A DNA stretch of 64,000 nucleotides from Calditrichota bacterium (GTDB lineage: Bacteria; Calditrichota; Calditrichia; Calditrichales; J004), in assembly GCA_013112635.1 (NCBI GenBank), contig JABFGF010000006.1:186001-250000 (forward strand), read 5' to 3'. Below, in pieces: positions 1 through 8,974 of this stretch. Position numbers and translations under genes: made by a program. The stretch's first letter is position 1. Each line of letters starts with the position of its first letter. The notes under the pieces are model-generated. The model did no database searches, was not told the DNA's origin, and saw only the letters and a program-made list of their open reading frames with translations.

Positions 1-2
1 AA

Positions 3-293
3 AGCCACAAGGTGCATACAGCTTTCGGTTTATTTTTACTTAAGTATGATAAATCCCTCATCGAGACTTGCACAACTGAGGTAACAATGCGGGATTTGCA
101 TAATGATGAAATAATGGCTTATGTAAATACAGGTGAGCCGATGGATAAAGCAGGGGCATATGCCATTCAAGGGCAAGGTGCTATGCTGGTTGAAAAAATA
201 AATGGCGCTTATTCAAATGTTGTGGGATTCCCCCTAGCAAAATTTTTTACAACTTTGGATCATTTTCTTGCAAATCTTGCATTACAGGAATAG
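3..293 (+). CDS. maf: Maf-family nucleotide pyrophosphatase, 3' part only
   Basis: C-terminal half of a Maf/YhdE-type nucleoside triphosphate pyrophosphatase, a house-cleaning enzyme that hydrolyses non-canonical or excess dNTP/NTP. What is visible is the conserved Maf tail: [11 protein letters not shown], then [10 protein letters not shown] and SNVVGFPL, which form the conserved C-terminal core of the family. The reading frame is open back to the window edge; the GTG at 12 lies in the middle of the fold and is not a real start. About half of the usual ~190-200 residues is missing because the window begins inside the gene. The nucleotide specificity cannot be judged from this half. Confidence 0.9.
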   Translation, partial: SHKVHTAFGLFLLKYDKSLIETCTTEVTMRDLHNDEIMAYVNTGEPMDKAGAYAIQGQGAMLVEKINGAYSNVVGFPLAKFFTTLDHFLANLALQE

Positions 294-382
294 CTTTGCA
301 GTTCTTCCAAATTAATAAATAAACAAATGAAAGGTTCCCATCGGATGGGTAATGGATAATATGGACAATTATCAACTTTATT

Positions 383-742
383 ATGAGCAATAAAATACTT
401 TTTGTAGATGATGATCCAAATATTCAAAAGATGGTGGAGATCTTTTTAAGAGACCAGAATTATCAAATAACCTATGCAAAAAATGGGCGTTCGGCATTAA
501 GGTTTTTTGAAAAAGAAAAATATAATCTGGTAATAACAGATGTTCAAATGCCTGAAATGGATGGGTTAACTTTAGCTAAAGAAATTCGCATACAGGATAA
601 GAAAATCCCGATACTTATTGTATCTGCTTTTGGCCAGGAAAATATGAACAATAAAGTTTTAGGGGAGCAGGCCTTTGTAATAAGTAAACCTTTTGAAAGA
701 AATGAACTAATTGATGTAATTGAAAAAAATATTAAACCCTGA
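383..742 (+). CDS. Single-domain response regulator (CheY-like receiver)
   Basis: A 119-residue stand-alone receiver domain with no output domain. The phosphorylation machinery is complete: the acidic pair near D9/D10, phospho-acceptor D53 in VITDVQMP, switch residue S81 in IVSAF and the conserved K102 in SKPF. Such proteins act as phosphorelay intermediates or by binding a partner; no histidine kinase is encoded nearby, so the input and output are unknown. The last 11 bases overlap the 3' end of the convergent Rrf2 gene. The start has only a weak ribosome binding site. Confidence 0.9.
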   Translation: MSNKILFVDDDPNIQKMVEIFLRDQNYQITYAKNGRSALRFFEKEKYNLVITDVQMPEMDGLTLAKEIRIQDKKIPILIVSAFGQENMNNKVLGEQAFVISKPFERNELIDVIEKNIKP

Positions 743-1160
743 AAATAGCATTACGTGCACTTAATTTTGTGGCCAGGTCGTGAATTGTTGTTTCTTCAAA
801 TTGTTGTTTAATGTCATCTTTTACCCTGGCCCAGTTATCATGCATTGGACATGGTTCCAACTCTCCACAACCCGGTAAACCTAACACGCACTTATCAAAT
901 ATTCCACCTCCATCCACAATATCTACAACTTCAAAAATATAAATTTTTTCCGGGGAGCGGCTAAATGAAATACCACCTTTTGGCCCTCTATTTGAGGATA
1001 GGATATTTTTGCTCGTAAATTTTTGAAATATTTTTGTTAAAAAATGAAATGAAATATTTAGTTTTTCGGATATTTCAGAAATAGGAATGGTACTTCTGTC
1101 ATTTTGTGAAGCAATATATATTAGACCTCTTATGGCATAAATAGCTGCATTGGAAAGCAT
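732..1160 (-). CDS. Rrf2-family transcriptional regulator with cysteine cluster (copy 1)
   Basis: A 142-residue Rrf2 protein: an N-terminal winged helix (residues 1-60, with the RGPKGG wing turn) followed by a dimerisation helix and a cysteine loop KCVLGLPGCGELEPCP near residues 91-106. The three cysteines (spacing C-x6-C-x5-C) and a nearby histidine (PMHDNW) resemble the Fe-S ligand loop of IscR/NsrR/RsrR, so redox, NO or iron sensing is likely. It is a clear paralogue of the next gene, in the same direction, 81 bases away. AAGGA sits five bases before the ATG. The target is unknown. Confidence 0.9.
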   Translation of the reverse strand: MLSNAAIYAIRGLIYIASQNDRSTIPISEISEKLNISFHFLTKIFQKFTSKNILSSNRGPKGGISFSRSPEKIYIFEVVDIVDGGGIFDKCVLGLPGCGELEPCPMHDNWARVKDDIKQQFEETTIHDLATKLSARNAIFRV

Positions 1161-1241
1161 AAAGTCCTTAAATATTAATTAGTACTACTTTATCTTAAAT
1201 ATATGATCAATTAAATGCAATAAAGTTAATTAAATCACAAC

Positions 1242-1667
1242 TTATTTTAACCGTTCGTTAAACCTGCTAACTTTATTAGCTAAATCGGCTAAATTGGTTT
1301 TTTCAAACTTCGAGCGTAGTTGTTTCCGGATAGGTCCCCAATCTTCATGAAGCGGGCAGGGTTCGGCATCTGCACAGCCTGGGATTCCGAGCAGACATTC
1401 TGAAAAAATGGGATTTGGTTCTACTGCATCAACAATATCAATTAGAAATATTTTATTTGTTGGTTTAGTAAACGAAACACCTCCATTTGGTCCACGATAG
1501 GAGGTCATTAGGTTTATTTGGGTTAACTTTTGTAAAATTTTTGTTAAAAAATGAAACGAAATATCCAATTTTTCGGCAATTGTAGATATTGGTAAATATT
1601 TTTCATTTTTATGTGCCGCAATAAATATACTTGCCCGGATTGCGTAAACAGTGCTGCTTGATAGCAT
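1242..1667 (-). CDS. Rrf2-family transcriptional regulator with cysteine cluster (copy 2)
   Basis: A 141-residue Rrf2 regulator closely similar to its downstream neighbour: the same N-terminal winged helix, the RGPNGG wing and the loop ECLLGIPGCADAEPCP with the same cysteine spacing and a following PLHEDW. A strong AAGGAG lies five bases before the ATG. It is divergent from the sulfur amino-acid enzyme gene at 1804, sharing a 136-base intergenic region that contains a palindrome over the likely promoter. This suggests control of that gene and of itself, as with CymR/IscR-type Rrf2 proteins in sulfur and Fe-S metabolism; that link is inference. Confidence 0.9.
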   Translation of the reverse strand: MLSSSTVYAIRASIFIAAHKNEKYLPISTIAEKLDISFHFLTKILQKLTQINLMTSYRGPNGGVSFTKPTNKIFLIDIVDAVEPNPIFSECLLGIPGCADAEPCPLHEDWGPIRKQLRSKFEKTNLADLANKVSRFNERLK

Positions 1668-1746
1668 TGGATCTCCTTTTCCAGTTTTCTTGTTATCAAT
1701 ATAATATATGACAGATAAATGTTATTCTTTAATTTTTGATTTATAT

Positions 1747-1761
1747 TAACTAAATTAGTTA
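1747..1761. promoter_or_regulatory. Palindromic operator candidate in the Rrf2 / sulfur-enzyme divergent region
   Basis: TAACTAAATTAGTTA is a perfect palindrome with 7-base arms around one central base. A good -10 hexamer TATAAT lies at 1775-1780, so the palindrome covers the position where a -35 element would be for the gene at 1804. This is a typical place for a repressor site. Binding by the adjacent Rrf2 protein is inferred from position only. Confidence 0.4.
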
Positions 1762-1803
1762 CTGAATTTATTCTTATAATAGAATTTTATTTATGAGGTC
1801 AAA

Positions 1804-3000
1804 ATGTCTAAAGGAAATACAAAAAATCTAAAAATATCTACTTTATGTGTTCATGGCTCCGGAGGTTACGATGCTGCAACCGGCGCTGTTGGAAAACCGA
1901 TTTATCAAACCTCGACATTTGCTTTTGAAAATGCAAAAGCCGGTGCAGAAATATTTAATGGTGAAAGAGAAGGTTATGTTTATACACGTATTGGCAACCC
2001 AACGCAAGAGGCTTTAGAAAAAGAAATGGCTTTTTTGGAGGGTGGGGAAGCCGCTTTGGCATTTAGCTCCGGAATGGCTGCTATTTCCAGCGTTATATTT
2101 TCCTTGTGTAAATCCGGGGATAATTTTGTTTCGTCTGATACGCTTTATGGTGGCTCGCATCAGCTGTTTGCAGAAACTTTACCTCGTTGGGATATTGAGG
2201 CAAGGGAAATTGATGCAACTAATTTAGATAATATAAAAAACTCAATCGATGAAAATACACGTCTCATTTATATTGAAACACCTGCCAACCCAACTATGAC
2301 AATAATTGATATTGCAGAGTGTGTCAAAATTGCTAAAAAACATGGAATTCCCGTTGTTGTAGATAATACTTTTCCAACACCTTACTTTCAACGCCCTTTA
2401 GAACTTGGAGCTTCAATTGTAGTGCATTCAGCAACAAAATATATTGGCGGCCATGGAGACACAGTTGCCGGGATTGCAATCGCTGACAAGGAATATATCG
2501 ATAATCTAAGAATGTCTATTTTGCGGGATATTGGCGGGGTTATCAGCCCATTAAACGCCTGGTTGCTGGTACGCGGTTTAAAAACTTTGGCCGTCAGAAT
2601 GGAAAAACACCAGGAAAACGCATTACAAATTGCAAAATATCTTCAATTCCATCCAAAGATAAAAAAAGTAATGTATCCTGGGCTGGCGATTCATCCACAA
2701 TATGAACTGGCAAAGAAACAAATGTCCGGTTTTGGTGGAATGATTGCGTTTGAGGTTAAAGGTGGTCGAAAAGCGGGCGAAAAGCTAATGGACTCAGTTG
2801 ATCTGATAACCTTGGCAGTTAGTCTCGGTGATGTGGATTCATTGATTGAACATCCGGCTTCAATGACACACTCCACGTATTCACCAGAGGACTTAGAAGC
2901 TGTTGGAATCACTGAAAGCCTGGTTCGGTTATCAGTTGGGATTGAGGATCCGGTTGATATTATTAACGATCTATCACAGGCTCTAAATAAAATTAAATAG
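1804..3000 (+). CDS. PLP-dependent trans-sulfuration enzyme (methionine gamma-lyase / cystathionine gamma-synthase family)
   Basis: A 398-residue Cys/Met-metabolism PLP enzyme. It shows YTRIGNPT (Y60, R62, phosphate contacts from the partner subunit), SSGMAA (88-93), D187 in VVDNTF, the Schiff-base lysine K212 in SATKYIGGHGD and the C-terminal SLIEHPASMTH substrate loop. Overall wording is closest to methionine gamma-lyase or O-acetylhomoserine sulfhydrylase. The active-site cysteine typical of classical methionine gamma-lyases (after DTLYG) is a glycine here (G117), so the exact reaction is uncertain. GAGG precedes the ATG. It is divergent from two Rrf2 regulators. Confidence 0.85.
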   Translation: MSKGNTKNLKISTLCVHGSGGYDAATGAVGKPIYQTSTFAFENAKAGAEIFNGEREGYVYTRIGNPTQEALEKEMAFLEGGEAALAFSSGMAAISSVIFSLCKSGDNFVSSDTLYGGSHQLFAETLPRWDIEAREIDATNLDNIKNSIDENTRLIYIETPANPTMTIIDIAECVKIAKKHGIPVVVDNTFPTPYFQRPLELGASIVVHSATKYIGGHGDTVAGIAIADKEYIDNLRMSILRDIGGVISPLNAWLLVRGLKTLAVRMEKHQENALQIAKYLQFHPKIKKVMYPGLAIHPQYELAKKQMSGFGGMIAFEVKGGRKAGEKLMDSVDLITLAVSLGDVDSLIEHPASMTHSTYSPEDLEAVGITESLVRLSVGIEDPVDIINDLSQALNKIK

Positions 3001-3080
3001 AAAAATAGTGAAAGAAGATTTTTTTAATGACAGCTAAAAAAGTTTTTCAGCCTAGCAATTATTAATAGAATGGAGTTTCA

Positions 3081-4013
3081 ATGCGTATTTTAGTAACCGG
3101 CGGATCAGGATTTATAGGATCACATTTATGCGAACGGTTTATTGATGAAGGACATGACGTAATTTGTATTGACAATTTTTTTACAGGTTCTAAAAATAAC
3201 ATCCGGCATTTAATTGACCATTGGAACTTTGAATTAATTCGTCATGATGTTTCTGAACCCATAATGTTAGAAGTTGATCAGATTTATAATTTTGCTTGCC
3301 CTGCTTCTCCGGTGCACTATCAATACAATCCGGTAAAAACAATAAAAACAAGTGTTATGGGAATGATAAATATGCTTGGCATGGCAAAACGCGTAAATGC
3401 CAGGTTAATGCAGGCCAGCACAAGTGAAGTTTATGGCGACCCCAAAATTCATCCCCAAACTGAGAGTTACTGGGGCAATGTAAATCCTATTGGCGTGCGG
3501 AGTTGCTACGATGAAGGAAAACGTGTTGCCGAAACATTGATGATGGATTATCACCGCCAAAATAAAGTTGATATTAAAATAATTAGAATCTTTAACACAT
3601 ATGGTCCGCGAATGGCTTTAAATGATGGACGTGTTGTTAGTAATTTTATAATACAGGCTTTGCAGAACAAAGATATTACAATCTATGGAGAAGGTCTTCA
3701 AACAAGGTCATTTCAGTTTGTTGATGATCTTCTTAACGGAGCGATTAAAATGATGCAGAAAGACGATTTTATTGGTCCGGTTAATATTGGCAATCCAAAC
3801 GAGTTTACTATAAAGGCCCTGGCAGAAAAAGTTATTGAATTAACAGGATCACGCTCAAAAATAATTTATAAGGAACTTCCAGCTGATGATCCGACTCAAA
3901 GACAACCGGATATTTCCCTGGCTAAAGAAAAATTAAACTGGCAACCAACAATATTTTTAGAAGAAGGCCTTAAAAAAACAATTCCTTATTTCGAAAATGA
4001 ATTAAAAAAATAA
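3081..4013 (+). CDS. uxs: UDP-glucuronate decarboxylase (UDP-xylose synthase)
   Basis: A 310-residue extended short-chain dehydrogenase converting UDP-glucuronate to UDP-xylose. It carries the NAD-binding GGSGFIG (7-13), the UXS hallmark ACPASP (72-77), catalytic S/T in QASTSE (111-116) and YxxxK as Y143-K147 within RSCYDEGKR, which is diagnostic for UXS rather than for epimerases. The length fits bacterial soluble UXS. GGAG precedes the ATG. It stands alone between the sulfur enzyme and yebC and probably supplies UDP-xylose for surface glycans. Confidence 0.9.
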   Translation: MRILVTGGSGFIGSHLCERFIDEGHDVICIDNFFTGSKNNIRHLIDHWNFELIRHDVSEPIMLEVDQIYNFACPASPVHYQYNPVKTIKTSVMGMINMLGMAKRVNARLMQASTSEVYGDPKIHPQTESYWGNVNPIGVRSCYDEGKRVAETLMMDYHRQNKVDIKIIRIFNTYGPRMALNDGRVVSNFIIQALQNKDITIYGEGLQTRSFQFVDDLLNGAIKMMQKDDFIGPVNIGNPNEFTIKALAEKVIELTGSRSKIIYKELPADDPTQRQPDISLAKEKLNWQPTIFLEEGLKKTIPYFENELKK

Positions 4014-4274
4014 AAATATTTAGATTTAGTTGGATTTTGTCTAGTTTTTTTATATATATTTCAAGCTTAATTATTTTTTGGAAAACCCTCCTGTTTTGTG
4101 TAAATTTACCCTCTTAAAATATTGCAATCTTAATAGCAAGCTCACTTAATAGTCAGAGAAAATATAAACAACAATTTAGAATATAACAGTGTTAGTATAA
4201 GTTGTTATTATTTAGATGTCAGATAGTTTCTAAAGCTTATATTTCATTTGTTATATACCTGGAGGTGTTACTTA

Positions 4275-5027
4275 ATGTCGGGTCATTCCAAATGGCATTC
4301 CATTAAACATAAAAAAGCAAAAGTAGATGCTGCAAGAGGCAAAGTTTTTACAAAAATCATAAAAGAGTTAACCGTTGCTGCTCGTGTTGGTGGCGGCGAT
4401 CCTGGAATGAATCCCAGGCTGCGTGTAGCTGTTAGTGCTGCCAAAGGCGCAAACATGCCCGCTAAAAATATTGAGAATGCTATAAAAAAAGGCACAGGCG
4501 AAATGCCCGGCGTTGTATATGAAGATGTAGTATATGAAGGCTATGGTCCTGGTGGAGTTGCTGTTTATATCGATGCGGTTACTGACAATAAAAACCGTAC
4601 TGTTGCAGAAGTAAGATTTATGTTAAGCAAAGCAGGTGGTAATCTTGGTGAAAATGGCAGTGTTGCATGGATGTTCGAGCGTAAAGGAATGATCACTGTT
4701 GCAAATGAAAAGTATACTGAGGATCAATTGTTTGAGTTGGCAATAGAATGTGGCGCTGAGGATATGGAAACAAATGATGACGATTTTGTCATCTATTCAT
4801 CTTTTGAGGATTTTAATCAGGTTCGCGCAGCTCTAGAAGAAAACGAAATTGAAATTGAGTCAGCAGAGCAGACAATGATCCCAAAAAATACTGTTCAGGT
4901 TGCAGGTAAAGAAGCTGAACAGTTGATGAAGCTGATGACCCAGATTGATGATCATGATGATATCCAAAATGTTTATGCAAATTTTGATATCGAAGATGAG
5001 GAAATGGAAAGAATACTTTCCGAATAA
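4275..5027 (+). CDS. yebC: YebC/PmpR family regulatory protein (TACO1-like)
   Basis: A 250-residue YebC protein beginning with the signature MSGHSKWHSIKHKK. I chose the ATG at 4275 because a strong GGAGGTG lies eight bases upstream; the frame is open further 5' but the extra residues are not family-like. YebC proteins act in translation of difficult (e.g. proline-rich) stretches and some have been described as transcriptional regulators, including of ruv genes. The gene is first in the run yebC-ruvC-ruvA-ruvB-queA and its stop codon overlaps the ruvC start (TAATG). Confidence 0.95.
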   Translation: MSGHSKWHSIKHKKAKVDAARGKVFTKIIKELTVAARVGGGDPGMNPRLRVAVSAAKGANMPAKNIENAIKKGTGEMPGVVYEDVVYEGYGPGGVAVYIDAVTDNKNRTVAEVRFMLSKAGGNLGENGSVAWMFERKGMITVANEKYTEDQLFELAIECGAEDMETNDDDFVIYSSFEDFNQVRAALEENEIEIESAEQTMIPKNTVQVAGKEAEQLMKLMTQIDDHDDIQNVYANFDIEDEEMERILSE

Positions 5028-5527
5028 TGAGTGATTTTAGAATTCTTGGAATCGACCCTGGATTAAATACAACGGGATATGGGTTGATCGATATAAAAAA
5101 AAATAAAGCAAGCCTGGTAAAGTTTGGGCATATTCGCACAAAGGCTAAAGAAAGTTTGTCGCAAAGACTGCATGTAATTTTTAATTCATTGGACGCAATC
5201 ATTGCAGATTTTAAGCCGGACCGAGTTGCAATTGAAGATATTTTTTATGCAGATAATGTTAAAACGGCTATAGTTATGGGGCATGCGCGTGGCGCAGCGA
5301 TTGTGGCGGCAACAAAAAATAATGCATCAGTTACTGAGTTTACAGCAAGGGAAGTAAAAATGTCCGTAGTTGGAAATGGCGCGGCATCGAAAAATCAGGT
5401 TAGTTTTATGGTAAGTAATATTTTACGGATAAAAGAAAAAATTACGCCTGAAGATGCATCGGATGCACTGGCAGTAGCCTTGTGCCAGATGAACAGGTTG
5501 CAATTAGAAGCAAAAGGGTTAAGCTAA
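5027..5527 (+). CDS. ruvC: Holliday junction resolvase RuvC
   Basis: The 166-residue Holliday-junction endonuclease that cuts four-way junctions during recombinational repair. All four catalytic acids can be placed: D10 in GIDPGLNTTG, E70 in AIEDIF, and D143 and D146 in PEDASDALA. The length is normal. It starts inside the yebC stop codon and is followed six bases later by ruvA, so the three Ruv subunits are translationally coupled. Confidence 0.97.
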   Translation: MSDFRILGIDPGLNTTGYGLIDIKKNKASLVKFGHIRTKAKESLSQRLHVIFNSLDAIIADFKPDRVAIEDIFYADNVKTAIVMGHARGAAIVAATKNNASVTEFTAREVKMSVVGNGAASKNQVSFMVSNILRIKEKITPEDASDALAVALCQMNRLQLEAKGLS

Positions 5528-5533
5528 AAATTA

Positions 5534-6130
5534 ATGTTCGAATACATTAACGGGATTATAGATACCAAAAAGCCAACTGAGATTGTAGTTGATGTAAATG
5601 GTGTTGGCTATCTTTTTAAGATATCTTTATCTACCTATAAACATTTACCACAAGCAGGCAGAAAAGTTAAAATCAAAAGCTATCTTCATGTACGTGAAGA
5701 TATTTTGCAGCTGTTCGGTTTTATAGATGAAAAAGAACGTGATGTGTTTTTGAGTTTGCTGTCAATATCAGGGATTGGCCCAAAGCTTGCGCAAACAATT
5801 CTATCAGGATTAACGCCTGATGAATTGATCAATGCGATTCAAACAGGAAATGAGAAAACGCTGAATACAATATCCGGTGTTGGTAAAAAAACTGCACAGC
5901 GCCTGGTAGTAGAGTTACAAGATAAATTTGGTAAGATTGATATAGTTGCCGGTGCTGGTAAAAGCTCCGCTCAATCATCTTTTAATGGCGTTGAGCAAGA
6001 AACAATAATGGCTCTTATTTCTTTAGGATACACACGAGTCTCAGCAAGTAAAGCCATTGAAAAAGCACAAAACGGTGGAAAAATAAAAGTAGTTGAAGAT
6101 TTACTTAAACATGCACTGCAGGTTATTTAG
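5534..6130 (+). CDS. ruvA: Holliday junction branch migration protein RuvA
   Basis: A 198-residue RuvA. The N-terminal OB-fold ([10 protein letters not shown] ... [11 protein letters not shown]) is followed by tandem helix-hairpin-helix motifs ([11 protein letters not shown] and [12 protein letters not shown], about residues 75-125), a flexible linker and a C-terminal UBA-like domain III that contacts RuvB. It binds the junction core as a tetramer and loads RuvB. It lies between ruvC and ruvB with gaps of only five or six bases. Confidence 0.97.
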   Translation: MFEYINGIIDTKKPTEIVVDVNGVGYLFKISLSTYKHLPQAGRKVKIKSYLHVREDILQLFGFIDEKERDVFLSLLSISGIGPKLAQTILSGLTPDELINAIQTGNEKTLNTISGVGKKTAQRLVVELQDKFGKIDIVAGAGKSSAQSSFNGVEQETIMALISLGYTRVSASKAIEKAQNGGKIKVVEDLLKHALQVI

Positions 6131-6135
6131 CTTTT

Positions 6136-7164
6136 ATGAATGATATTATCAGCCCAGACCATTTAATTGAAGACGATGAATTTGAGATTAGCCTTCGTCC
6201 GCAAAAACTGGGTGAGTTTGTTGGTCAGTCAAAAGTAAAAGATAATCTGGCAGTTTTTATTGAGGCAGCAAAGCAAAGAGGGGAAGCCCTTGATCATGTT
6301 TTGTTGTATGGGCCGCCAGGGCTCGGTAAGACTACTTTGGCAATGATTTTGAGTAAGGAGCTTGGCGTTGATATAAAATCTACATCAGGGCCGGTTTTAG
6401 AACGACCAGGTGATTTGGCAGGTTTACTAACTAACCTGCAGGAAAAAGATGTTCTTTTTATTGATGAGATCCACCGCGTAAACAGCGTTGTGGAAGAGTA
6501 TTTATACTCGGCTATGGAAGATTTTCATATTGATATTATTATCGATAAAGGACCGAGTGCTCGATCTGTTCAGCTGAATTTGGAACCATTTACTCTGGTT
6601 GGCGCCACAACAAGAGCAGGTTTATTAACCGCTCCTATGCGTGCCAGGTTTGGCGTTGTGTTGCGCATGGATTATTATTTGCCGGATGAACTGTTCACAA
6701 TAATTTTACGATCGGCAAAAATTTTAAATATTGAGATTGAAAAAGAAGGTGCAATGGAAATTGCACGAAGGTCGCGTGGCACACCCAGGATTGCGAACCG
6801 TCTTTTAAGAAGGGTGCGCGATTTTGCACAGGTACTGGCATCAAATAAAATCACCAAAGCTGTTGCGGATGATGCATTGAAAAGGCTTGATGTTGACAGC
6901 AAAGGCCTGGATGATATGGACAAACGAATCTTGATGACCATTATTGAAAAATACCAGGGCGGGCCGGTTGGCCTGAATACAATCGCCGTGGCGGTAAGTG
7001 AAGAAAGTGATACAATTGAAGAAGTTTATGAACCTTATTTAATTCAGCAGGGGTTTATTAAAAGAACTTCGAGGGGCAGGATGGTAACTCAGTTAGCATA
7101 TGAGCATTTTGGCCTGACACAAGGAAAACAACAGGGACCGCTTAATCAGCAGTCCTTATTTTAA
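6136..7164 (+). CDS. ruvB: Holliday junction branch migration ATPase RuvB
   Basis: The 342-residue AAA+ motor of the RuvAB complex. Walker A is [10 protein letters not shown] (58-67), Walker B is LFIDEIHR (107-114), and sensor 1 GATTRAG and the arginine-finger region PMRARFG follow, with the RuvB-specific winged helix at the end ([24 protein letters not shown]). It drives ATP-dependent branch migration. The start is five bases after the ruvA stop. A 24-base gap leads to queA. Confidence 0.97.
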   Translation: MNDIISPDHLIEDDEFEISLRPQKLGEFVGQSKVKDNLAVFIEAAKQRGEALDHVLLYGPPGLGKTTLAMILSKELGVDIKSTSGPVLERPGDLAGLLTNLQEKDVLFIDEIHRVNSVVEEYLYSAMEDFHIDIIIDKGPSARSVQLNLEPFTLVGATTRAGLLTAPMRARFGVVLRMDYYLPDELFTIILRSAKILNIEIEKEGAMEIARRSRGTPRIANRLLRRVRDFAQVLASNKITKAVADDALKRLDVDSKGLDDMDKRILMTIIEKYQGGPVGLNTIAVAVSEESDTIEEVYEPYLIQQGFIKRTSRGRMVTQLAYEHFGLTQGKQQGPLNQQSLF

Positions 7165-7188
7165 AACAAAGTAAGTAGGAGTAATATT

Positions 7189-8220
7189 ATGAAGCTTTCT
7201 GAAATACAATTTGACGTACCAAGAAAACTTGTAGCACAATATCCTGTGGATGTCCGCGATGAGTCAAAAATGATGGTCGTCAATCGGAAGGATTCCACTC
7301 TTGAAGATAAAATTTTTAAAGATATTATCGATTATTTTAAAGAGGGTGATGCACTGGTTGTAAATGAAACAAAAGTTTTTCCTGCCCGCATTTTTGGTGT
7401 AAAAGACAAAACAGATGCCCAGGTAGAGCTGCTTCTTTTAAGACAATTAGCCAGTACCATGTGGGAAGTATTAGTAAAACCAGCCAGAAAAGTACGTGTT
7501 GGAAACCGGATTCAAATCACAGAAGATTTGGGTTGCGATGTTATTGATAATACAACATCCGGCGGACGGGTTGTGCGCTTTGACTATAATGGCTCAGATT
7601 TTTTTGATTTAATCGGCAAAGTAGGTAAATCACCACTACCGCCATACATCAAAAGAGAAGCTGAAGAGCTGGATAAAGAAAAATATCAGACAGTTTACGC
7701 ATCAAAGATTGGAGCAGTGGCTGCACCCACAGCGGGATTACACTTTACAGAAGATTTAATTGAGAAGTTAAAAGCAAAGGGTGTAAAAATAATCCCGATT
7801 ACTTTACATGTTGGGCTTGGAACGTTCCGGCCTATTCAGGTGGAAGATTTAGGACGCCATCAGATGGATTCAGAATATTATGAATTATCCCAGGAATCGG
7901 AACAGCAGATTAATGAAGTAAAAAGAAGTGGTGGCAGGATTATTGCCGTCGGTACAACTTCTGTTCGTGTGCTGGAAACTGCCGCAACTGTAGACAAGTA
8001 TGTTAAAGCAAACTCAGGTTGGACTGACAAGTATATTCATCCGCCTTATACATTTAAAGTTGTAGATGCTTTGATCACAAACTTTCATGTATCAGGTTCA
8101 ACTTTATTTCTATTGGCCTGTGCATTTTCTGACAGGGATATTATGATGGAAGCTTACAAAAAAGCCATTAAACAAAAGTACCGATTTCACAGCTATGGCG
8201 ACGCAATGTTTATTTATTAA
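7189..8220 (+). CDS. queA: S-adenosylmethionine:tRNA ribosyltransferase-isomerase QueA
   Basis: A 343-residue QueA, which transfers the ribosyl moiety of SAM to preQ1 in tRNA to form epoxyqueuosine. Family hallmarks are present: the start FDVPRKLVAQYP, PARIFG, the conserved AAPTAGLHFTEDL, TLHVGLGTFRP and TNFHVSGSTLFLL near the end. It is in the same direction as the ruv genes and is followed by a strong terminator, so it probably closes that operon. GTAGGAG precedes the ATG. No other queuosine genes are in the window. Confidence 0.96.
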   Translation: MKLSEIQFDVPRKLVAQYPVDVRDESKMMVVNRKDSTLEDKIFKDIIDYFKEGDALVVNETKVFPARIFGVKDKTDAQVELLLLRQLASTMWEVLVKPARKVRVGNRIQITEDLGCDVIDNTTSGGRVVRFDYNGSDFFDLIGKVGKSPLPPYIKREAEELDKEKYQTVYASKIGAVAAPTAGLHFTEDLIEKLKAKGVKIIPITLHVGLGTFRPIQVEDLGRHQMDSEYYELSQESEQQINEVKRSGGRIIAVGTTSVRVLETAATVDKYVKANSGWTDKYIHPPYTFKVVDALITNFHVSGSTLFLLACAFSDRDIMMEAYKKAIKQKYRFHSYGDAMFIY

Positions 8221-8282
8221 TTTTTTAAGATTTTTCTTTTTAAATTTCTTAAAATAATAGTAAGATTTATTTAATACACATT

Positions 8283-8321
8283 GACCTTCAAGGTTGTACT
8301 TTTTACCTTGAAGGTCTTTTT
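8283..8321 (+). terminator. Rho-independent terminator after queA
   Basis: A perfect 12-base-pair stem (GACCTTCAAGGT at 8283-8294 and its complement at 8305-8316) around a 10-base loop is followed by a T-rich tail. It closes the yebC-ruv-queA transcription unit. Confidence 0.9.
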
Positions 8322-8353
8322 AATTATAAACTAAAACGGGCAATTTACAAAAT

Positions 8354-8974
8354 ATGATCGAGTATATTGAAAACGTTATCTCCCAAGTCGATCCATTTTT
8401 GGCTTATCTTATTCTTTTTGCGAGCGCATTTGTTGAGAATACATTTCCTCCTATTCCCGGGGACACCGTAACTGTAATTGGTGCTTACTTAATTACAACC
8501 GGTAAACTTAGTTTTACTGGCGTTTGGCTTTCCACAACTTTAGGCAGTGTACTTGGTTTTTTTACTATGTATATGATAGGTTCTAAACTTGGTAAGGAAT
8601 TTATCTCCAGTAAAAAACGAGCCAAAATTTTTGGATTTGACCGTATGGAAAAAATTGAAGTCTGGTTTGCTAAATATGGTTACTGGGTAATTTTTGCAAA
8701 TAGGTTTTTAAGTGGAACGCGCAGTGTCATTTCTTTGTTTGCCGGAATATTCAAACTAAACTGGCTTTGGGTTTTAGTTCTGGCCACTTTTAGTGCTTTA
8801 ATCTGGAATGGTATTTTGATGTATGCCGGTTATATGTTGGGTGTTAACTGGGAAAGTATTACAGATATAGTCAGTCGCTATAATCAAATTGTTATTGCTT
8901 TGACTGTTTTATTGGTCGGTGGTTTTATTATCTATAAATTTTTTATAAAAAAAAGGGTTAAGAAAAATGCCTGA
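8354..8974 (+). CDS. DedA-family membrane protein
   Basis: A 206-residue polytopic inner-membrane protein of the DedA/SNARE-associated (PF09335) family, whose members are linked to polyprenyl-phosphate or phospholipid scrambling and to envelope homeostasis. It shows ENTFPPIPGD (conserved E and P-x-PG motif, residues 28-37), the FANRFLSGTRSVISLFAG motif with its conserved arginines (about 115-135) and a lysine-rich tail. The start of gltX overlaps its last eight bases, so the two are co-translated; a functional link is not implied. Confidence 0.9.
   Translation: MIEYIENVISQVDPFLAYLILFASAFVENTFPPIPGDTVTVIGAYLITTGKLSFTGVWLSTTLGSVLGFFTMYMIGSKLGKEFISSKKRAKIFGFDRMEKIEVWFAKYGYWVIFANRFLSGTRSVISLFAGIFKLNWLWVLVLATFSALIWNGILMYAGYMLGVNWESITDIVSRYNQIVIALTVLLVGGFIIYKFFIKKRVKKNA

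Noticed and set aside
4248-4274. Nine-codon 5' extension of yebC
   Set aside because: The strong GGAGGTG serves the ATG at 4275, where the family-typical MSGHSKWHSIKHKK begins.
4014-4274. Possible tRNA or small RNA before yebC
   Set aside because: No cloverleaf, CCA end or stable hairpin can be made by eye; only AT-rich leader sequence.
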